A stretch of 64,000 bases of DNA. Origin: Kineothrix sp. MSJ-39. GTDB taxonomy: Bacteria; Bacillota; Clostridia; Lachnospirales; Lachnospiraceae. The stretch is taken from contig NZ_JAHLPN010000008.1 of assembly GCF_018917935.1 (NCBI RefSeq), forward strand, positions 1 through 64,000. The letters run 5' to 3'. Both the position numbers and the translations under genes were made by a program. The first letter of the stretch is position 1. The number at the start of each line of letters is the position of its first letter. Of the stretch, positions 17,725 to 26,617 are shown one piece after another. The notes under the pieces were generated by a model. That model ran no database searches. It had not been told where the DNA came from and saw only the letters and a list, made by a program, of their open reading frames with translations.

Positions 17725-18672
17725 CTAGATCAGCCCCATTGTTTTCAGGATAAACAGCCAGAAGGTCAGGGAAACGGAGCTGAGCAGCGTTGTCAGAACG
17801 ATCACGCTGGAGGTGAGAACGCCTTCATGTCCCATATTTTTTGCCATGATATAGCAGCTTGGTGTTGTTGGAGCACCGAGCATGATGAGCAGGGATACCA
17901 TCTTTTCGCCTGTAAAGGAGAAATGAGCAGCAATCGGCAGAAAGACCGCACACTGCACAAAGAGGCGGATAAAAGAAGCTGCAAGTGCAGGCTTGATCCG
18001 TCCGCAGGCTGCTTTGACCTCAAAGCCCGCACCAAGTGCGATCAGGGCGAGCGGTGTTGCCATGACAGACAGATTGGAAATCGTTTTTGTCACAAGGAAT
18101 GGCAGCTTGATATGGGAAACAGAAGCCAGCAGACCGAACAGAATACCTAAAATGATAGGATTTGTCGCAATCCCCCGGAGGGATCTGGCAAGTCCTTTTT
18201 TATCGAGTTTGTGTTCGCCCGGACCTGTAAAGGACAGGATCAGGACAGCAAGAATATTGTAAAGTGGCACACTTCCGATGATCATGAGTGGTGCGATCGT
18301 TGCTTTGCCATAGATATTCTGGATAAAGGCAAGTCCGAGGACAGCAGCACTGCCACGATAGCTGCCTTGTACAAATTCACCGATGATATCCTTATCTTTC
18401 AGGAAAAGAGAAGCACCGATCATAATCACGGTAAAGCAGATCAGTGTGGCAAAAAAGCAGTACAGAACATAGCCTGTGTCCCAGACACTGAAAAAGTCTG
18501 CCTGATAAAGATCCAGAAACAGAAGGGCGGGCAGTGTCACTTTGAAGTTGAATTTATTGGCGACAGTCACAAAACTGTCATTCAGCATATGAATCTGTTT
18601 GAGCACGTAGCCAATGACGATCGTTAAAAAGATAGGTAAAGTTACATTCAAACTGAAGATTAAATTTTCCAT
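17725..18672 (-). CDS. AEC-family transporter (auxin efflux carrier type)
   Basis: 315 residues with about ten predicted membrane helices. Hydrophobic N-terminus (NLIFSLNVTLPIFLTIVIGYVL), mid-region GIATNPIILGILFGLLAS and late GAPTTPSCYIMA are typical of AEC permeases, which export or import organic anions such as malate. It is convergent with the methyltransferase gene (7 bp between stops) and divergent from the Mrr gene at 18826. Confidence 0.87.
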   Translation of the reverse strand: MENLIFSLNVTLPIFLTIVIGYVLKQIHMLNDSFVTVANKFNFKVTLPALLFLDLYQADFFSVWDTGYVLYCFFATLICFTVIMIGASLFLKDKDIIGEFVQGSYRGSAAVLGLAFIQNIYGKATIAPLMIIGSVPLYNILAVLILSFTGPGEHKLDKKGLARSLRGIATNPIILGILFGLLASVSHIKLPFLVTKTISNLSVMATPLALIALGAGFEVKAACGRIKPALAASFIRLFVQCAVFLPIAAHFSFTGEKMVSLLIMLGAPTTPSCYIMAKNMGHEGVLTSSVIVLTTLLSSVSLTFWLFILKTMGLI

Positions 18673-18825
18673 GACAGGTCTGGATTTCCTTTCTAAACAG
18701 CAGAACCGGGATTTCCCGGTTACAAATCTCTATGAAATAAGCTATAATATGTCAAGTACCTATGCGATTTTAGTACAAATACATTTATTTGTAAAGATGG
18801 GCGTATATCAGGAAAGGAAACAGAA

Positions 18826-19284
18826 ATGCAGGCAGAAAATATACAGATACTGGGAATCGTCATTGCTGCCTTTGTGGCAGCAGTATTGTTTGGATGGATC
18901 CTCTGGTGGATTCTGCGTAAAAAGGAAACGCCCCTGGATGAAATGGAAGGCGTGGAATTTGAGCAGTATTGTGCAGAACTTTTACGAAACAGAGGATTTA
19001 TCGATGTGAAGCTTACGAAGGCAAGCGGTGATTTTGGAGTGGATATCCTGGCAGAAAAGGATGGCGTGACTTATGCCATCCAATGCAAGCGATATGCGGA
19101 TCCGGTCGGCGTGAAGGCAGTGCAGGAAGCATTTGCGGGCAGGGAATATTATGACCGTATGGTAGGAGCGGTTCTGACGAACCAGTATTTTACCGCTCCT
19201 GCGGTCGCAGCAGCCAAAAAGCTGAAGATCCTCCTCTGGGACAGAGGCTATCTGGACAGTATGATCGAGGAAAGACGTGTATAA
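18826..19284 (+). CDS. Membrane-anchored Mrr-type restriction endonuclease-like protein
   Basis: 152 residues. A single N-terminal membrane helix (about 9-30) is followed by an Mrr_cat domain (PF04471): E44 (GVEFEQYCAELL), D73 (DFGVDIL) and Q86-x-K88 (AIQCKRY) form the D-QxK nuclease core. Mrr enzymes cleave methylated or foreign DNA; the membrane anchor suggests action at the membrane, for example during DNA entry. It overlaps the convergent DUF885 gene by 37 bp at its 3' end. It could be inactive or act on nucleic acid in another role. Confidence 0.82.
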   Translation: MQAENIQILGIVIAAFVAAVLFGWILWWILRKKETPLDEMEGVEFEQYCAELLRNRGFIDVKLTKASGDFGVDILAEKDGVTYAIQCKRYADPVGVKAVQEAFAGREYYDRMVGAVLTNQYFTAPAVAAAKKLKILLWDRGYLDSMIEERRV

Positions 19285-21032
19285 CTGTCGGGTCCATGTG
19301 ACAGGAAGAAGGTGTGGAATGCGAGATCTGAGTAGGGAATCTGCTCTTTCTCGCATTTTTTTTGATACTGCTCTTTGCAGGCAAGGAGCTGTAAATAGCC
19401 GACGTAGTATTTCAAATATGTGCCCGGTTCATTGATGAGGTAAGTGTAAACATCCGCAAGAGCCTGTGGCTCGGTAATACCGATCTTTGCCAGATAAGGG
19501 GCAATGTCGGGAAGAGAAGCGGCTTCTGCATGGATCCGGATATCCAGATAGCAGAGCAGACAGATCTGGATCTCACGGGAAAGCCGGAGCATATGGGCAT
19601 ATGCTTTCTGTTCTTCCTTTTCATAGGCGCGATCGAAGGACAAAAGCTCCACATACATCGCCCAGCCTTCGCTGTAGCCCGGAAAATTCATAACATAGCG
19701 CAGGATATTTTCCCGCGTAACACCCTGCGAGGCAAGAAAATAGACATTCTGGAACATATGACCGGGAAATCCTTCATGTGCCAAGGTGGTGTACATTGTC
19801 AGATAATCGGTTTCGGGATTGACATAGATCACATTGTTGATGTTGTTGATCTCACCCGGTCTGCAAAGGGAAAGACGCGGTGTAAAATAGTAGGCAGGTG
19901 CGGTATACGGCGCAAGTGCTGTGGGGATTTCCTTTACCGTAACGGGGGAAGAAGCCGGCAGTGGTGGAAAAAGAGCCGCCATCTGCTTCTGTAAGGTGGA
20001 TAAGTAGGCATCTGCAGCAGGCAGTTTGGCAGAGGTATCGGAAAGATCAGACAGAGTGTCTATCGGATATTTCTGCCGATACGCCGCAAGCTCCGCATAG
20101 AGTGTCTGCAATCTTTCGGAAAGTTGCTTTGCAAGCTCTTCGGTTGTCAGATCACAGCCTATCTGCTGCTGCACCAGATAGGTGTAATAGGCTTTTCCGT
20201 TTTGATACCGGCAGAGTCCGCGCTGCTCTTTTCCCTCTTCTTTCAGCAGTAACAAAGAGTCCCCCAGCTTTTCATAAGCCGGCAGAACAAGCGTATGCAG
20301 GATACGGGCGTGATCGGAAGCATAGTAGGCATATTGGTCGGAATCTGTTTCATAGACATGCTTCAGATTTTGTAAAAAGCAGTCCGTAAAAAGGGCTTCT
20401 CCGCTGTCCGATGCCATAAAATCACACTGGGAAATAACCATGGAAGCGTCCTCGGAAGCCATAAACATGCCAGCAGCCGCTTTATCCGCTTCATAAGCAG
20501 CGAGACTGTCAAAATAAGAAGGGATCAGCGACAGAAGTGCCAGATAGGATTTGACATCCTTTTCCTCTTCCATGCTGTATTCTGCGAGCAGAACAGGAAG
20601 GGAGGTGTGAATTCCACTGGTTGGACTGAGGGGTTCATCAAAATAAGGAAAGTTTGTGCCTTCCTGCCTTTTTTCCAGATAGGCAGTCAGGATTTCATAA
20701 GTTTCCCGTGTATTGGCGGGCAGATGCGCCGGTGAAATACCGGAAAGCGTCCGGCGGAGATTTTGCAGATTTTCCCCTTCGGCAAGATAGGTTTCCCGGT
20801 CATAGCAGGGCAGGCTGCACACAGCCGGATCGATCCCAAATGCGGAAGGATCTGTCAGCGTAAAATGGAGGCTCAGGCTGTCATTTTCATAGGCGCTTTG
20901 GAGATAGCTGTCCGAAAAACGGGCAAACTGCTCCTGCGGTGCATTGTTTCGGATGAGATACAGGGAAAGCAGAAAGGCAAAGGTCAGAGCGATCAAAAAC
21001 AGGGAAGAACGTAGTTTTTTCTTGGGATACAT
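19248..21032 (-). CDS. DUF885 family protein, likely membrane-anchored metallopeptidase
   Basis: 594 residues. An N-terminal membrane helix (about 9-25, LFLIALTFAFLLSLYLI) anchors an extracytoplasmic domain. The zinc-binding HEGFPGH motif (about residues 415-421) and the later GYSEGWAMYVE are the DUF885 signature; the family resembles M2/M3-type metallopeptidases. The substrate is unknown. Its ribosome binding site lies in a hairpin (21037-21076), which may reduce translation or terminate the upstream transcript. Confidence 0.85.
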   Translation of the reverse strand: MYPKKKLRSSLFLIALTFAFLLSLYLIRNNAPQEQFARFSDSYLQSAYENDSLSLHFTLTDPSAFGIDPAVCSLPCYDRETYLAEGENLQNLRRTLSGISPAHLPANTRETYEILTAYLEKRQEGTNFPYFDEPLSPTSGIHTSLPVLLAEYSMEEEKDVKSYLALLSLIPSYFDSLAAYEADKAAAGMFMASEDASMVISQCDFMASDSGEALFTDCFLQNLKHVYETDSDQYAYYASDHARILHTLVLPAYEKLGDSLLLLKEEGKEQRGLCRYQNGKAYYTYLVQQQIGCDLTTEELAKQLSERLQTLYAELAAYRQKYPIDTLSDLSDTSAKLPAADAYLSTLQKQMAALFPPLPASSPVTVKEIPTALAPYTAPAYYFTPRLSLCRPGEINNINNVIYVNPETDYLTMYTTLAHEGFPGHMFQNVYFLASQGVTRENILRYVMNFPGYSEGWAMYVELLSFDRAYEKEEQKAYAHMLRLSREIQICLLCYLDIRIHAEAASLPDIAPYLAKIGITEPQALADVYTYLINEPGTYLKYYVGYLQLLACKEQYQKKCEKEQIPYSDLAFHTFFLSHGPDSYTRLSSIILSR

Positions 21033-21036
21033 GAAA

Positions 21037-21076
21037 AGCTCCTGCAGGAAACGTTATTTTATCTTATGCAGGAGCT
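21037..21076 (-). promoter_or_regulatory. Hairpin covering the ribosome binding site of the DUF885 gene
   Basis: On the minus strand AGCTCCTGCA (21076-21067) pairs with TGCAGGAGCT (21046-21037). The 3' arm contains AGGAG, the ribosome binding site of the start at 21032, and is followed by TTTTC. It could act as a terminator of the upstream gene or as an RNA switch controlling access to the start. Confidence 0.6.
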
Positions 21077-21084
21077 TACTGAAA

Positions 21085-22437
21085 TTATACCGGACAAAAG
21101 AGGTAGAGAAGCAGAGACAAAAAACCGAAGAAGGGCATCAGCACCTCAAACAGGATGTATTTTCTGTCAGGATGCTGCATCCGCCACAGCGCATAGCCCG
21201 GAAACAAAAGAGCATAGCCGCTGAAAATATAGCGTGCGTTCATGGTACAGATAAGTGGATAGCGGAAGCAGAAGATCACGTAGCTGAGCAGAAGTGCACC
21301 ATTTCCAATCCCGATCAGGAGCCTGATGGCAGGATCTCCTTCTTTGGAAAAGCAGTAAGAAACGCTTGTGCAGAACAGGATCAGGGACAGGGCAAAGCCA
21401 AGCAGTGTGAAAACAGATGCAAGCATTTCCATAAAAGGCGTGCGGAATACAAGGATCCCTTCATCATAAAGCAGTGTCAGGATCGTCTGTCCCCAGATAT
21501 TGGCACTGTTTGAAAGATCCCACCAGTCGATCGTATGTGCTGTGAAAATGCGGAGTGTGGGAAAGCCCATGCGATAGGCAAAGCCGTAGCCGGCCACATT
21601 CTGCCAGGTGGCATAGCCTGTTGCGTCTACAACATAAGAAAAGGGAAGACCATACAGGAGCCGGTTCCGGATTACCCAGGAAAGAGAAAGCGGAATGCAG
21701 ATTACGGCAAACAGAATGTATTGTTTGAGTAATGCCTTTTTGTCCTTTGTTTTGATCAGATGGTACAGAAAAACAACACCGATACCGGGTGCGATGAGGA
21801 CGCCCGATGTTTTGGACAAGGTAGCAAGAATGACTGCGGCGGCAATTTTCAGAATATTTCCGATATCAGGATCAATATGCCAGCGTAGAGTGTAAAAAAG
21901 AGCCATTACACAGAAAAGTGTCATCAGACAATCGTTGTTCAGCTGCGCACCCAGAAAAAATAAAGTCGGGAAAAAGGATACAAGGGCAGTCAGACAGCAT
22001 AGCAGTTTTTCCGGAACTTTAAGCTGTTTCAGAATAAGATAGAGGAAAACAGAGATCAGAACCGAAAATGCCATATTGACATATTGCAACATTTCAAATG
22101 CATATGTCAGATCACCTGTAGGGTAGAAAAAGAGCCGCAGGACAATGGCTCCTATGATATAAAACAAGGGCGGATGATAATATTGCCCCATAAATTCAGG
22201 TGAGAAATCCGGCAGATGTTGATATTGATATAAGTACTGGATATAGCCAAGATGCCCATAGGTAACAGACTGCCAGTCGGACGGGTCGCCAAGATCATGA
22301 TTTGTATTATAGTAAGGGACGGCATAAGCATAGAAAAAGCGTGCAGCTGCACCAAGAAGCAGGAGCATCAGACAAATCATACGGGGAGAAAAGAATGCTT
22401 TTATATTCGATTTTAACTCTGTTTTTTGTAATTTCAT
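21085..22437 (-). CDS. GT39/ArnT-like membrane glycosyltransferase
   Basis: 450 residues, with about ten membrane segments. The first extracytoplasmic loop has NHDLGDPSDW and the YYHPPLFY motif, typical of GT-C fold glycosyltransferases (PMT/ArnT/DUF2029-like) that use polyprenyl-phosphate sugars. The start is set at ATG 22437, 9 bases after AAGGAGG; an earlier in-frame ATG at 22467 has no ribosome site. It diverges from a second PMT-family gene at 22549, so the two probably share a regulatory region. Substrate not known. Confidence 0.8.
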   Translation of the reverse strand: MKLQKTELKSNIKAFFSPRMICLMLLLLGAAARFFYAYAVPYYNTNHDLGDPSDWQSVTYGHLGYIQYLYQYQHLPDFSPEFMGQYYHPPLFYIIGAIVLRLFFYPTGDLTYAFEMLQYVNMAFSVLISVFLYLILKQLKVPEKLLCCLTALVSFFPTLFFLGAQLNNDCLMTLFCVMALFYTLRWHIDPDIGNILKIAAAVILATLSKTSGVLIAPGIGVVFLYHLIKTKDKKALLKQYILFAVICIPLSLSWVIRNRLLYGLPFSYVVDATGYATWQNVAGYGFAYRMGFPTLRIFTAHTIDWWDLSNSANIWGQTILTLLYDEGILVFRTPFMEMLASVFTLLGFALSLILFCTSVSYCFSKEGDPAIRLLIGIGNGALLLSYVIFCFRYPLICTMNARYIFSGYALLFPGYALWRMQHPDRKYILFEVLMPFFGFLSLLLYLFCPV

Positions 22438-22548
22438 CAGAAAAATCCTCCTTAAAAACTGTATCATGAACTGAAAGGACTGTCAAAGCACAAATATTTT
22501 TGATATACTTACATTATAAAAAGGGACACGAAGGGAGAATATACCGGA

Positions 22549-24204
22549 ATGGAAATGGAAATCCGCAGAAAAGATATGATATTTCTCTTTCTTTTCACAA
22601 TCGGCTTTTTCTGTATTGCACTTTGGGGGCTTGGAAGCCACTGCATTCCGCAGACAGAGCAGGAGCTGACGCCGCGCGATGACGGCGCAAAGGAGGTTGT
22701 GCTCTATTTTGAAGATGGGCAGCAGCTTTCAAATCTTTTGTTGTTTACGGGATATCGGGCAGCAGGGGAAGTGACAGTATCTGTTGCGGCGGGAACGGAC
22801 TGGCAGATTGTACAAAGCGGAGAAGAACTTGATTCTGTATTTGCATGGAATGAGATTCCGGTCTCGTACCGGACATCCTGTCTGGGGCTGGTGTTTTCGG
22901 ATACAACAGTGAATTTAATGGAGTTGGTCTGTCTGGATGAGGATGGGGAGCCTGTTTTGCCGGTGAATGCCATGCAGTATCCGGAGCTCTTCGACGAACA
23001 GGAGCTTTATAAAGGCGGTATTACCTATCAGGATCAGACGATTTTTGATGAAATTTATCATGGCAGAACAGCTTATGAATTTTTGCATGGACTGCCTATT
23101 TATGAAAATACGCATCCACCGCTCGGAAAGACACTGATCTCTGTCGGGATCGCTGTCTTTGGCATGAATCCGTTTGGCTGGCGGTTTATGTGTGTTGTTT
23201 TCGGAAGTCTGATGATGCCATTTATTTATCTGTTCGGTCTGCGTCTGACGGGAAAAACAAGATATGCCTGTCTGGCAGCAGTCCTGCTCGGAACTGATTT
23301 TATGCATTTTACGCTTTCCAGAATTGCCACGATCGACATCATTGTAGCGTTTTTTATTCTGGGTATGTTCTATTTTATGTATGCATTTATATCGTCGGAA
23401 AACCGGCGGTATCTGCTGCTTGCCGGTCTGTTTACGGGACTTGGCTGTGCAACAAAGTGGACGGGGATCTATGCGCTGTGCGGACTCTTTGTCGTTTTTC
23501 TTCTCTGGATGATCGGAAAAATCAGGGAGATCGGTGTAAAGAAGGAAACAAGACGTTACTGGATTATGCTCTGCCTGCAGTGTATCGGCTGTTTTGTGCT
23601 CCTGCCTTTTGCAATCTATACGCTGTCCTATATTCCGTTTGTCCGTGTATATCCGGATCAGAATCTGCTGCAACATGTGTTTTCCAACGGGGAGCTGATG
23701 CTTTCCTATCATAAAGCTACGATTTTTGATCATCCGTATGCTTCACCGTGGTATAGCTGGCTGTTTGACTGGAAACCGCTGCTTGACAGCAGGGAATATC
23801 TGTCGGGAGACCGTGTCAGCGTGATCGCGACTTTTGGCAATCCTGTCTTGTATTTTGCAGGGCTTTTTGCATATGGAAGGGAAGTTTGGCGCATGTTCCG
23901 CAATAAAGATAAAAATGCGGCGGTGCTTGTGTTGTATTATACGGTCATGCTGCTTCCGTGGATCTTTATCAGGCGGACGGTTTTTATCTATCAGTATTAC
24001 GTCTGCTCGGTTGTACTTATCCTGCTGCTCTGCCACAGTGTTTGTCAAAAAGAAGGCAGGCATGAAAAGAGAACTTATTGGGGGCTGTTTGCAGGTTCGG
24101 TTCTTTTATTCCTGCTTTTTTACCCGGTCATATCGGGGCTTATCGTGCCTGCATCCTATATCAGGCAGGTGATCCCATGGCTTCCAAACTGGAGATTCCT
24201 CTGA
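22549..24204 (+). CDS. PMT-family (GT39) dolichyl-phosphate-mannose-type glycosyltransferase
   Basis: 551 residues. An N-terminal membrane helix and a beta-rich extracytoplasmic part (residues about 40-155) are followed by a PMT core: DEIYHGRTAYEFL, the acidic DE catalytic pair, ENTHPPLGK, and multiple membrane helices with the RIATIDIIVAFF motif. Such enzymes move mannose or another sugar from a lipid carrier to secreted proteins or wall polymers. It is divergent from another GT-C gene, and both probably act at the outer face of the membrane. The start ATG 22549 follows AAGGGAG. Confidence 0.88.
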   Translation: MEMEIRRKDMIFLFLFTIGFFCIALWGLGSHCIPQTEQELTPRDDGAKEVVLYFEDGQQLSNLLLFTGYRAAGEVTVSVAAGTDWQIVQSGEELDSVFAWNEIPVSYRTSCLGLVFSDTTVNLMELVCLDEDGEPVLPVNAMQYPELFDEQELYKGGITYQDQTIFDEIYHGRTAYEFLHGLPIYENTHPPLGKTLISVGIAVFGMNPFGWRFMCVVFGSLMMPFIYLFGLRLTGKTRYACLAAVLLGTDFMHFTLSRIATIDIIVAFFILGMFYFMYAFISSENRRYLLLAGLFTGLGCATKWTGIYALCGLFVVFLLWMIGKIREIGVKKETRRYWIMLCLQCIGCFVLLPFAIYTLSYIPFVRVYPDQNLLQHVFSNGELMLSYHKATIFDHPYASPWYSWLFDWKPLLDSREYLSGDRVSVIATFGNPVLYFAGLFAYGREVWRMFRNKDKNAAVLVLYYTVMLLPWIFIRRTVFIYQYYVCSVVLILLLCHSVCQKEGRHEKRTYWGLFAGSVLLFLLFYPVISGLIVPASYIRQVIPWLPNWRFL

Positions 24205-24217
24205 TCATTGATAGGGT

Positions 24218-24246
24218 TTGACATCTAATATCTGCTGTGTTACATT
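24218..24246 (+). promoter_or_regulatory. Predicted promoter of the metG T-box leader
   Basis: TTGACA (24218-24223) and TACATT (24241-24246) are 17 nt apart. A second candidate -10, TATACT, lies at 24261-24266. The promoter lies directly upstream of the T-box leader. Confidence 0.5.
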
Positions 24247-24269
24247 TATTACATATCGGGTATACTCAT

Positions 24270-24585
24270 AAAAAGGCAGTGAGAAAGAGAGTACATTTGC
24301 AGGAAGTTTTCAGAGAACGTCCTACGGGCAGAAAAGCAGAAACGGTTCTGATCCGCGGAAATGTCCGGGCTGTGAGGGATGGATGGAATGCACTTGGAAG
24401 ATGGCTTTTGAGCAGCGCACCGAGGCCGCAGGGCTTAGGCTGCGACAGGTTCCGCCTGTTATAGCGGAGGAGTATCGAATTGATCGATACTTGCTGAGGT
24501 TTCGGGCGTGAGCCCGGAATAAAACAGAAGTGGTAACGCGTTTATTCGCCTTCTGGAGGGAAACCTTCAGAAGGCGTTTCTTTGT
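24270..24585 (+). promoter_or_regulatory. T-box riboswitch (Met) upstream of metG
   Basis: A structured leader of about 315 nt. The T-box-like sequence GAAGTGGTAACGCG is at 24527-24540 and is followed by a terminator hairpin, CGCCTTCTGGAGGG pairing with CCTTCAGAAGGCG (24547-24577), with TTTCTTT behind it. A likely Met specifier codon ATG is at 24388-24390. T-box leaders bind uncharged tRNA and, when it is present, form the antiterminator. Here uncharged tRNA-Met would raise metG expression. The start and the specifier are inferred. Confidence 0.8.
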
Positions 24586-24612
24586 AGTGAGGAAGGAAAA
24601 GGAGAGAAAAAG

Positions 24613-26601
24613 ATGAACAAAGGCAAATATTATATGACAACGGCGATCGCCTACACCTCAGGCAAACCGCATATCGGAAACAGCTATGAGATCGTGCTGG
24701 CAGATGCAATCGCACGTTTTAAAAGAGCGGACGGATACGATGTATTCTTCCAGACAGGTACAGATGAGCATGGTCAGAAGATAGAGCTCAAAGCAGAGGA
24801 AGCAGGCGTATCTCCAAAGGAATTTGTGGATAAGGTAGCAGGTCAGATTAGAGAGATCTGCGATATGCTGAATACTTCTTATGACAAATTCATCCGTACA
24901 ACAGATGATTATCATGAAAAACAGGTACAGAAAATCTTTAAGAGATTATATGAGCAGGGAGATATTTACAAAGGTGCTTATGAAGGTATGTACTGTACAC
25001 CTTGTGAATCCTTCTGGACAGAGTCACAGCTTGTAGACGGCAAATGCCCGGACTGTGGCAGAGAATGTAAGCCTGCAAAGGAAGAAGCATACTTCTTCAA
25101 GATGAGCAAATATGCGGATCGTCTGATCGAGCATATCAATACACATCCGGAATTTATCCAGCCTGTCAGCCGTAAGAATGAAATGATGAACAATTTCCTT
25201 CTGCCGGGCCTGCAGGATCTGTGCGTATCCCGTACTTCTTTCAAATGGGGTATTCCGGTAGATTTTGATGACAAGCATGTCGTATATGTATGGCTGGATG
25301 CCCTTACAAACTATATCACAGGTATCGGTTATGATGCGGACGGAAACAGCACAGAGCAGTACAAGAAGCTCTGGCCGGCTGATCTCCATCTGATTGGAAA
25401 GGACATCATCCGTTTCCATACGATCTACTGGCCTATTTTCCTGATGGCACTCGGTGAGCCGCTGCCAAAGCAGGTATTCGGACATCCGTGGCTTCTGCAG
25501 GGCGATGGCAAGATGAGTAAATCAAAGGGCAATGTCATTTACGCAGAGGATCTGATCAAATTCTTCGGTGTAGATGCAGTCCGTTACTTTGTATTGCATG
25601 AGATGCCATTTGAAAATGATGGCGTGATCAGCTGGGAGCTGATGGTAGAACGTCTGAATTCCGATCTGGCCAATACACTCGGAAACCTTGTAAACAGAAC
25701 CATTTCCATGAGCAACAAATACTTTGGCGGCGTTGTGGAAAACAAGGGTGAATCCGATGATCCGGCGCAGGCTGCGATCGATGCGGATCTGAAGGCAGTT
25801 GTAACAGATACTTACAAGAGAGTTGCAAAGAAGATGGACGATCTGCGTGTTGCAGATGCGATCACAGAGATCTTTGTTCTCTTTAAGAGATGCAATAAAT
25901 ATATTGATGAAACAGAGCCATGGGTACTTGCCAAGGATGAGGCAAAGAAGGATCGTCTTGCGACCGTTCTTTACAATCTGGTAGAAGGCATTACGATCGG
26001 CGCTTCCCTGCTCGAGCCATATATGCCTGAAACAGCAGAAAAGATCGTGGCACAGCTGAATACTCAGATCAGAAGCTTTGATGATATTGAGAAATTCGGT
26101 CTGTATCCAAGCGGCAATAAAGTAACGGAAAAACCGGAGATCTTATTTGCCCGTCAGGATGTGGCAGAAGTTGTTGCAAAGGCTGACGAAATGTTTGAAC
26201 AGAGAAGAAAAGAAGCCGGAATTCCTGCAGAAGAAGCAAAAGAGGAAGAGGCTGTAATCGATATCGAAGCAAAGCCGGAGATCACATTTGATGATTTCGG
26301 AAAAATGCAGTTCCAGGTAGGAGAGATCATTTCCTGCGAAGCTGTTCCAAAGAGCAAAAAGCTGCTCTGCTCACAGGTAAAGATCGGTTCTGCGACAAAA
26401 CAGATCGTATCCGGTATCAGAGCACATTACACACCGGAAGAAATGGTTGGTAAGAAGGTTATGGTTCTTGTGAACTTAAAGCCTGCAAAACTTGCCGGCG
26501 TATTAAGTGAAGGTATGCTTCTGTGTGCAGAAGATGCAGAAGGCAATCTGGCACTTGTGACACCTGAAAAACCGATGCCTGCAGGCGCAGAGATCTGCTA
26601 A
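24613..26601 (+). CDS. metG: Methionyl-tRNA synthetase
   Basis: 662 residues. The class I signature PHIGN (19-23) and KMSKS (300-304) are present. The zinc site is in CTPCESFWTE...CPDCGRE (about 127-150). The catalytic domain is followed by the anticodon domain and a C-terminal OB-fold (EMAP-like tRNA-binding) domain from about residue 555. It charges tRNA-Met for initiation and elongation. It is under a T-box leader. The downstream alpha/beta hydrolase begins 16 bp after the stop. Confidence 0.97.
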   Translation: MNKGKYYMTTAIAYTSGKPHIGNSYEIVLADAIARFKRADGYDVFFQTGTDEHGQKIELKAEEAGVSPKEFVDKVAGQIREICDMLNTSYDKFIRTTDDYHEKQVQKIFKRLYEQGDIYKGAYEGMYCTPCESFWTESQLVDGKCPDCGRECKPAKEEAYFFKMSKYADRLIEHINTHPEFIQPVSRKNEMMNNFLLPGLQDLCVSRTSFKWGIPVDFDDKHVVYVWLDALTNYITGIGYDADGNSTEQYKKLWPADLHLIGKDIIRFHTIYWPIFLMALGEPLPKQVFGHPWLLQGDGKMSKSKGNVIYAEDLIKFFGVDAVRYFVLHEMPFENDGVISWELMVERLNSDLANTLGNLVNRTISMSNKYFGGVVENKGESDDPAQAAIDADLKAVVTDTYKRVAKKMDDLRVADAITEIFVLFKRCNKYIDETEPWVLAKDEAKKDRLATVLYNLVEGITIGASLLEPYMPETAEKIVAQLNTQIRSFDDIEKFGLYPSGNKVTEKPEILFARQDVAEVVAKADEMFEQRRKEAGIPAEEAKEEEAVIDIEAKPEITFDDFGKMQFQVGEIISCEAVPKSKKLLCSQVKIGSATKQIVSGIRAHYTPEEMVGKKVMVLVNLKPAKLAGVLSEGMLLCAEDAEGNLALVTPEKPMPAGAEIC

Positions 26602-26617
26602 CCGAAAGGGGATAAAT

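Noticed and set aside
17704-18627. Three plus-strand frames antisense to the AEC transporter
   Set aside because: The minus-strand transporter has a clear family pattern; the antisense frames are rich in Cys, His and Arg and have no start signal.
19487-20389. Several plus-strand frames antisense to the DUF885 gene
   Set aside because: They have no domain pattern, while the minus strand gives a full DUF885 protein with HEGFPGH.
22915-23733. Long antisense frame of 272 codons in the PMT gene
   Set aside because: Sits antisense to a clear membrane glycosyltransferase; low-complexity, basic sequence without any domain or ribosome site.
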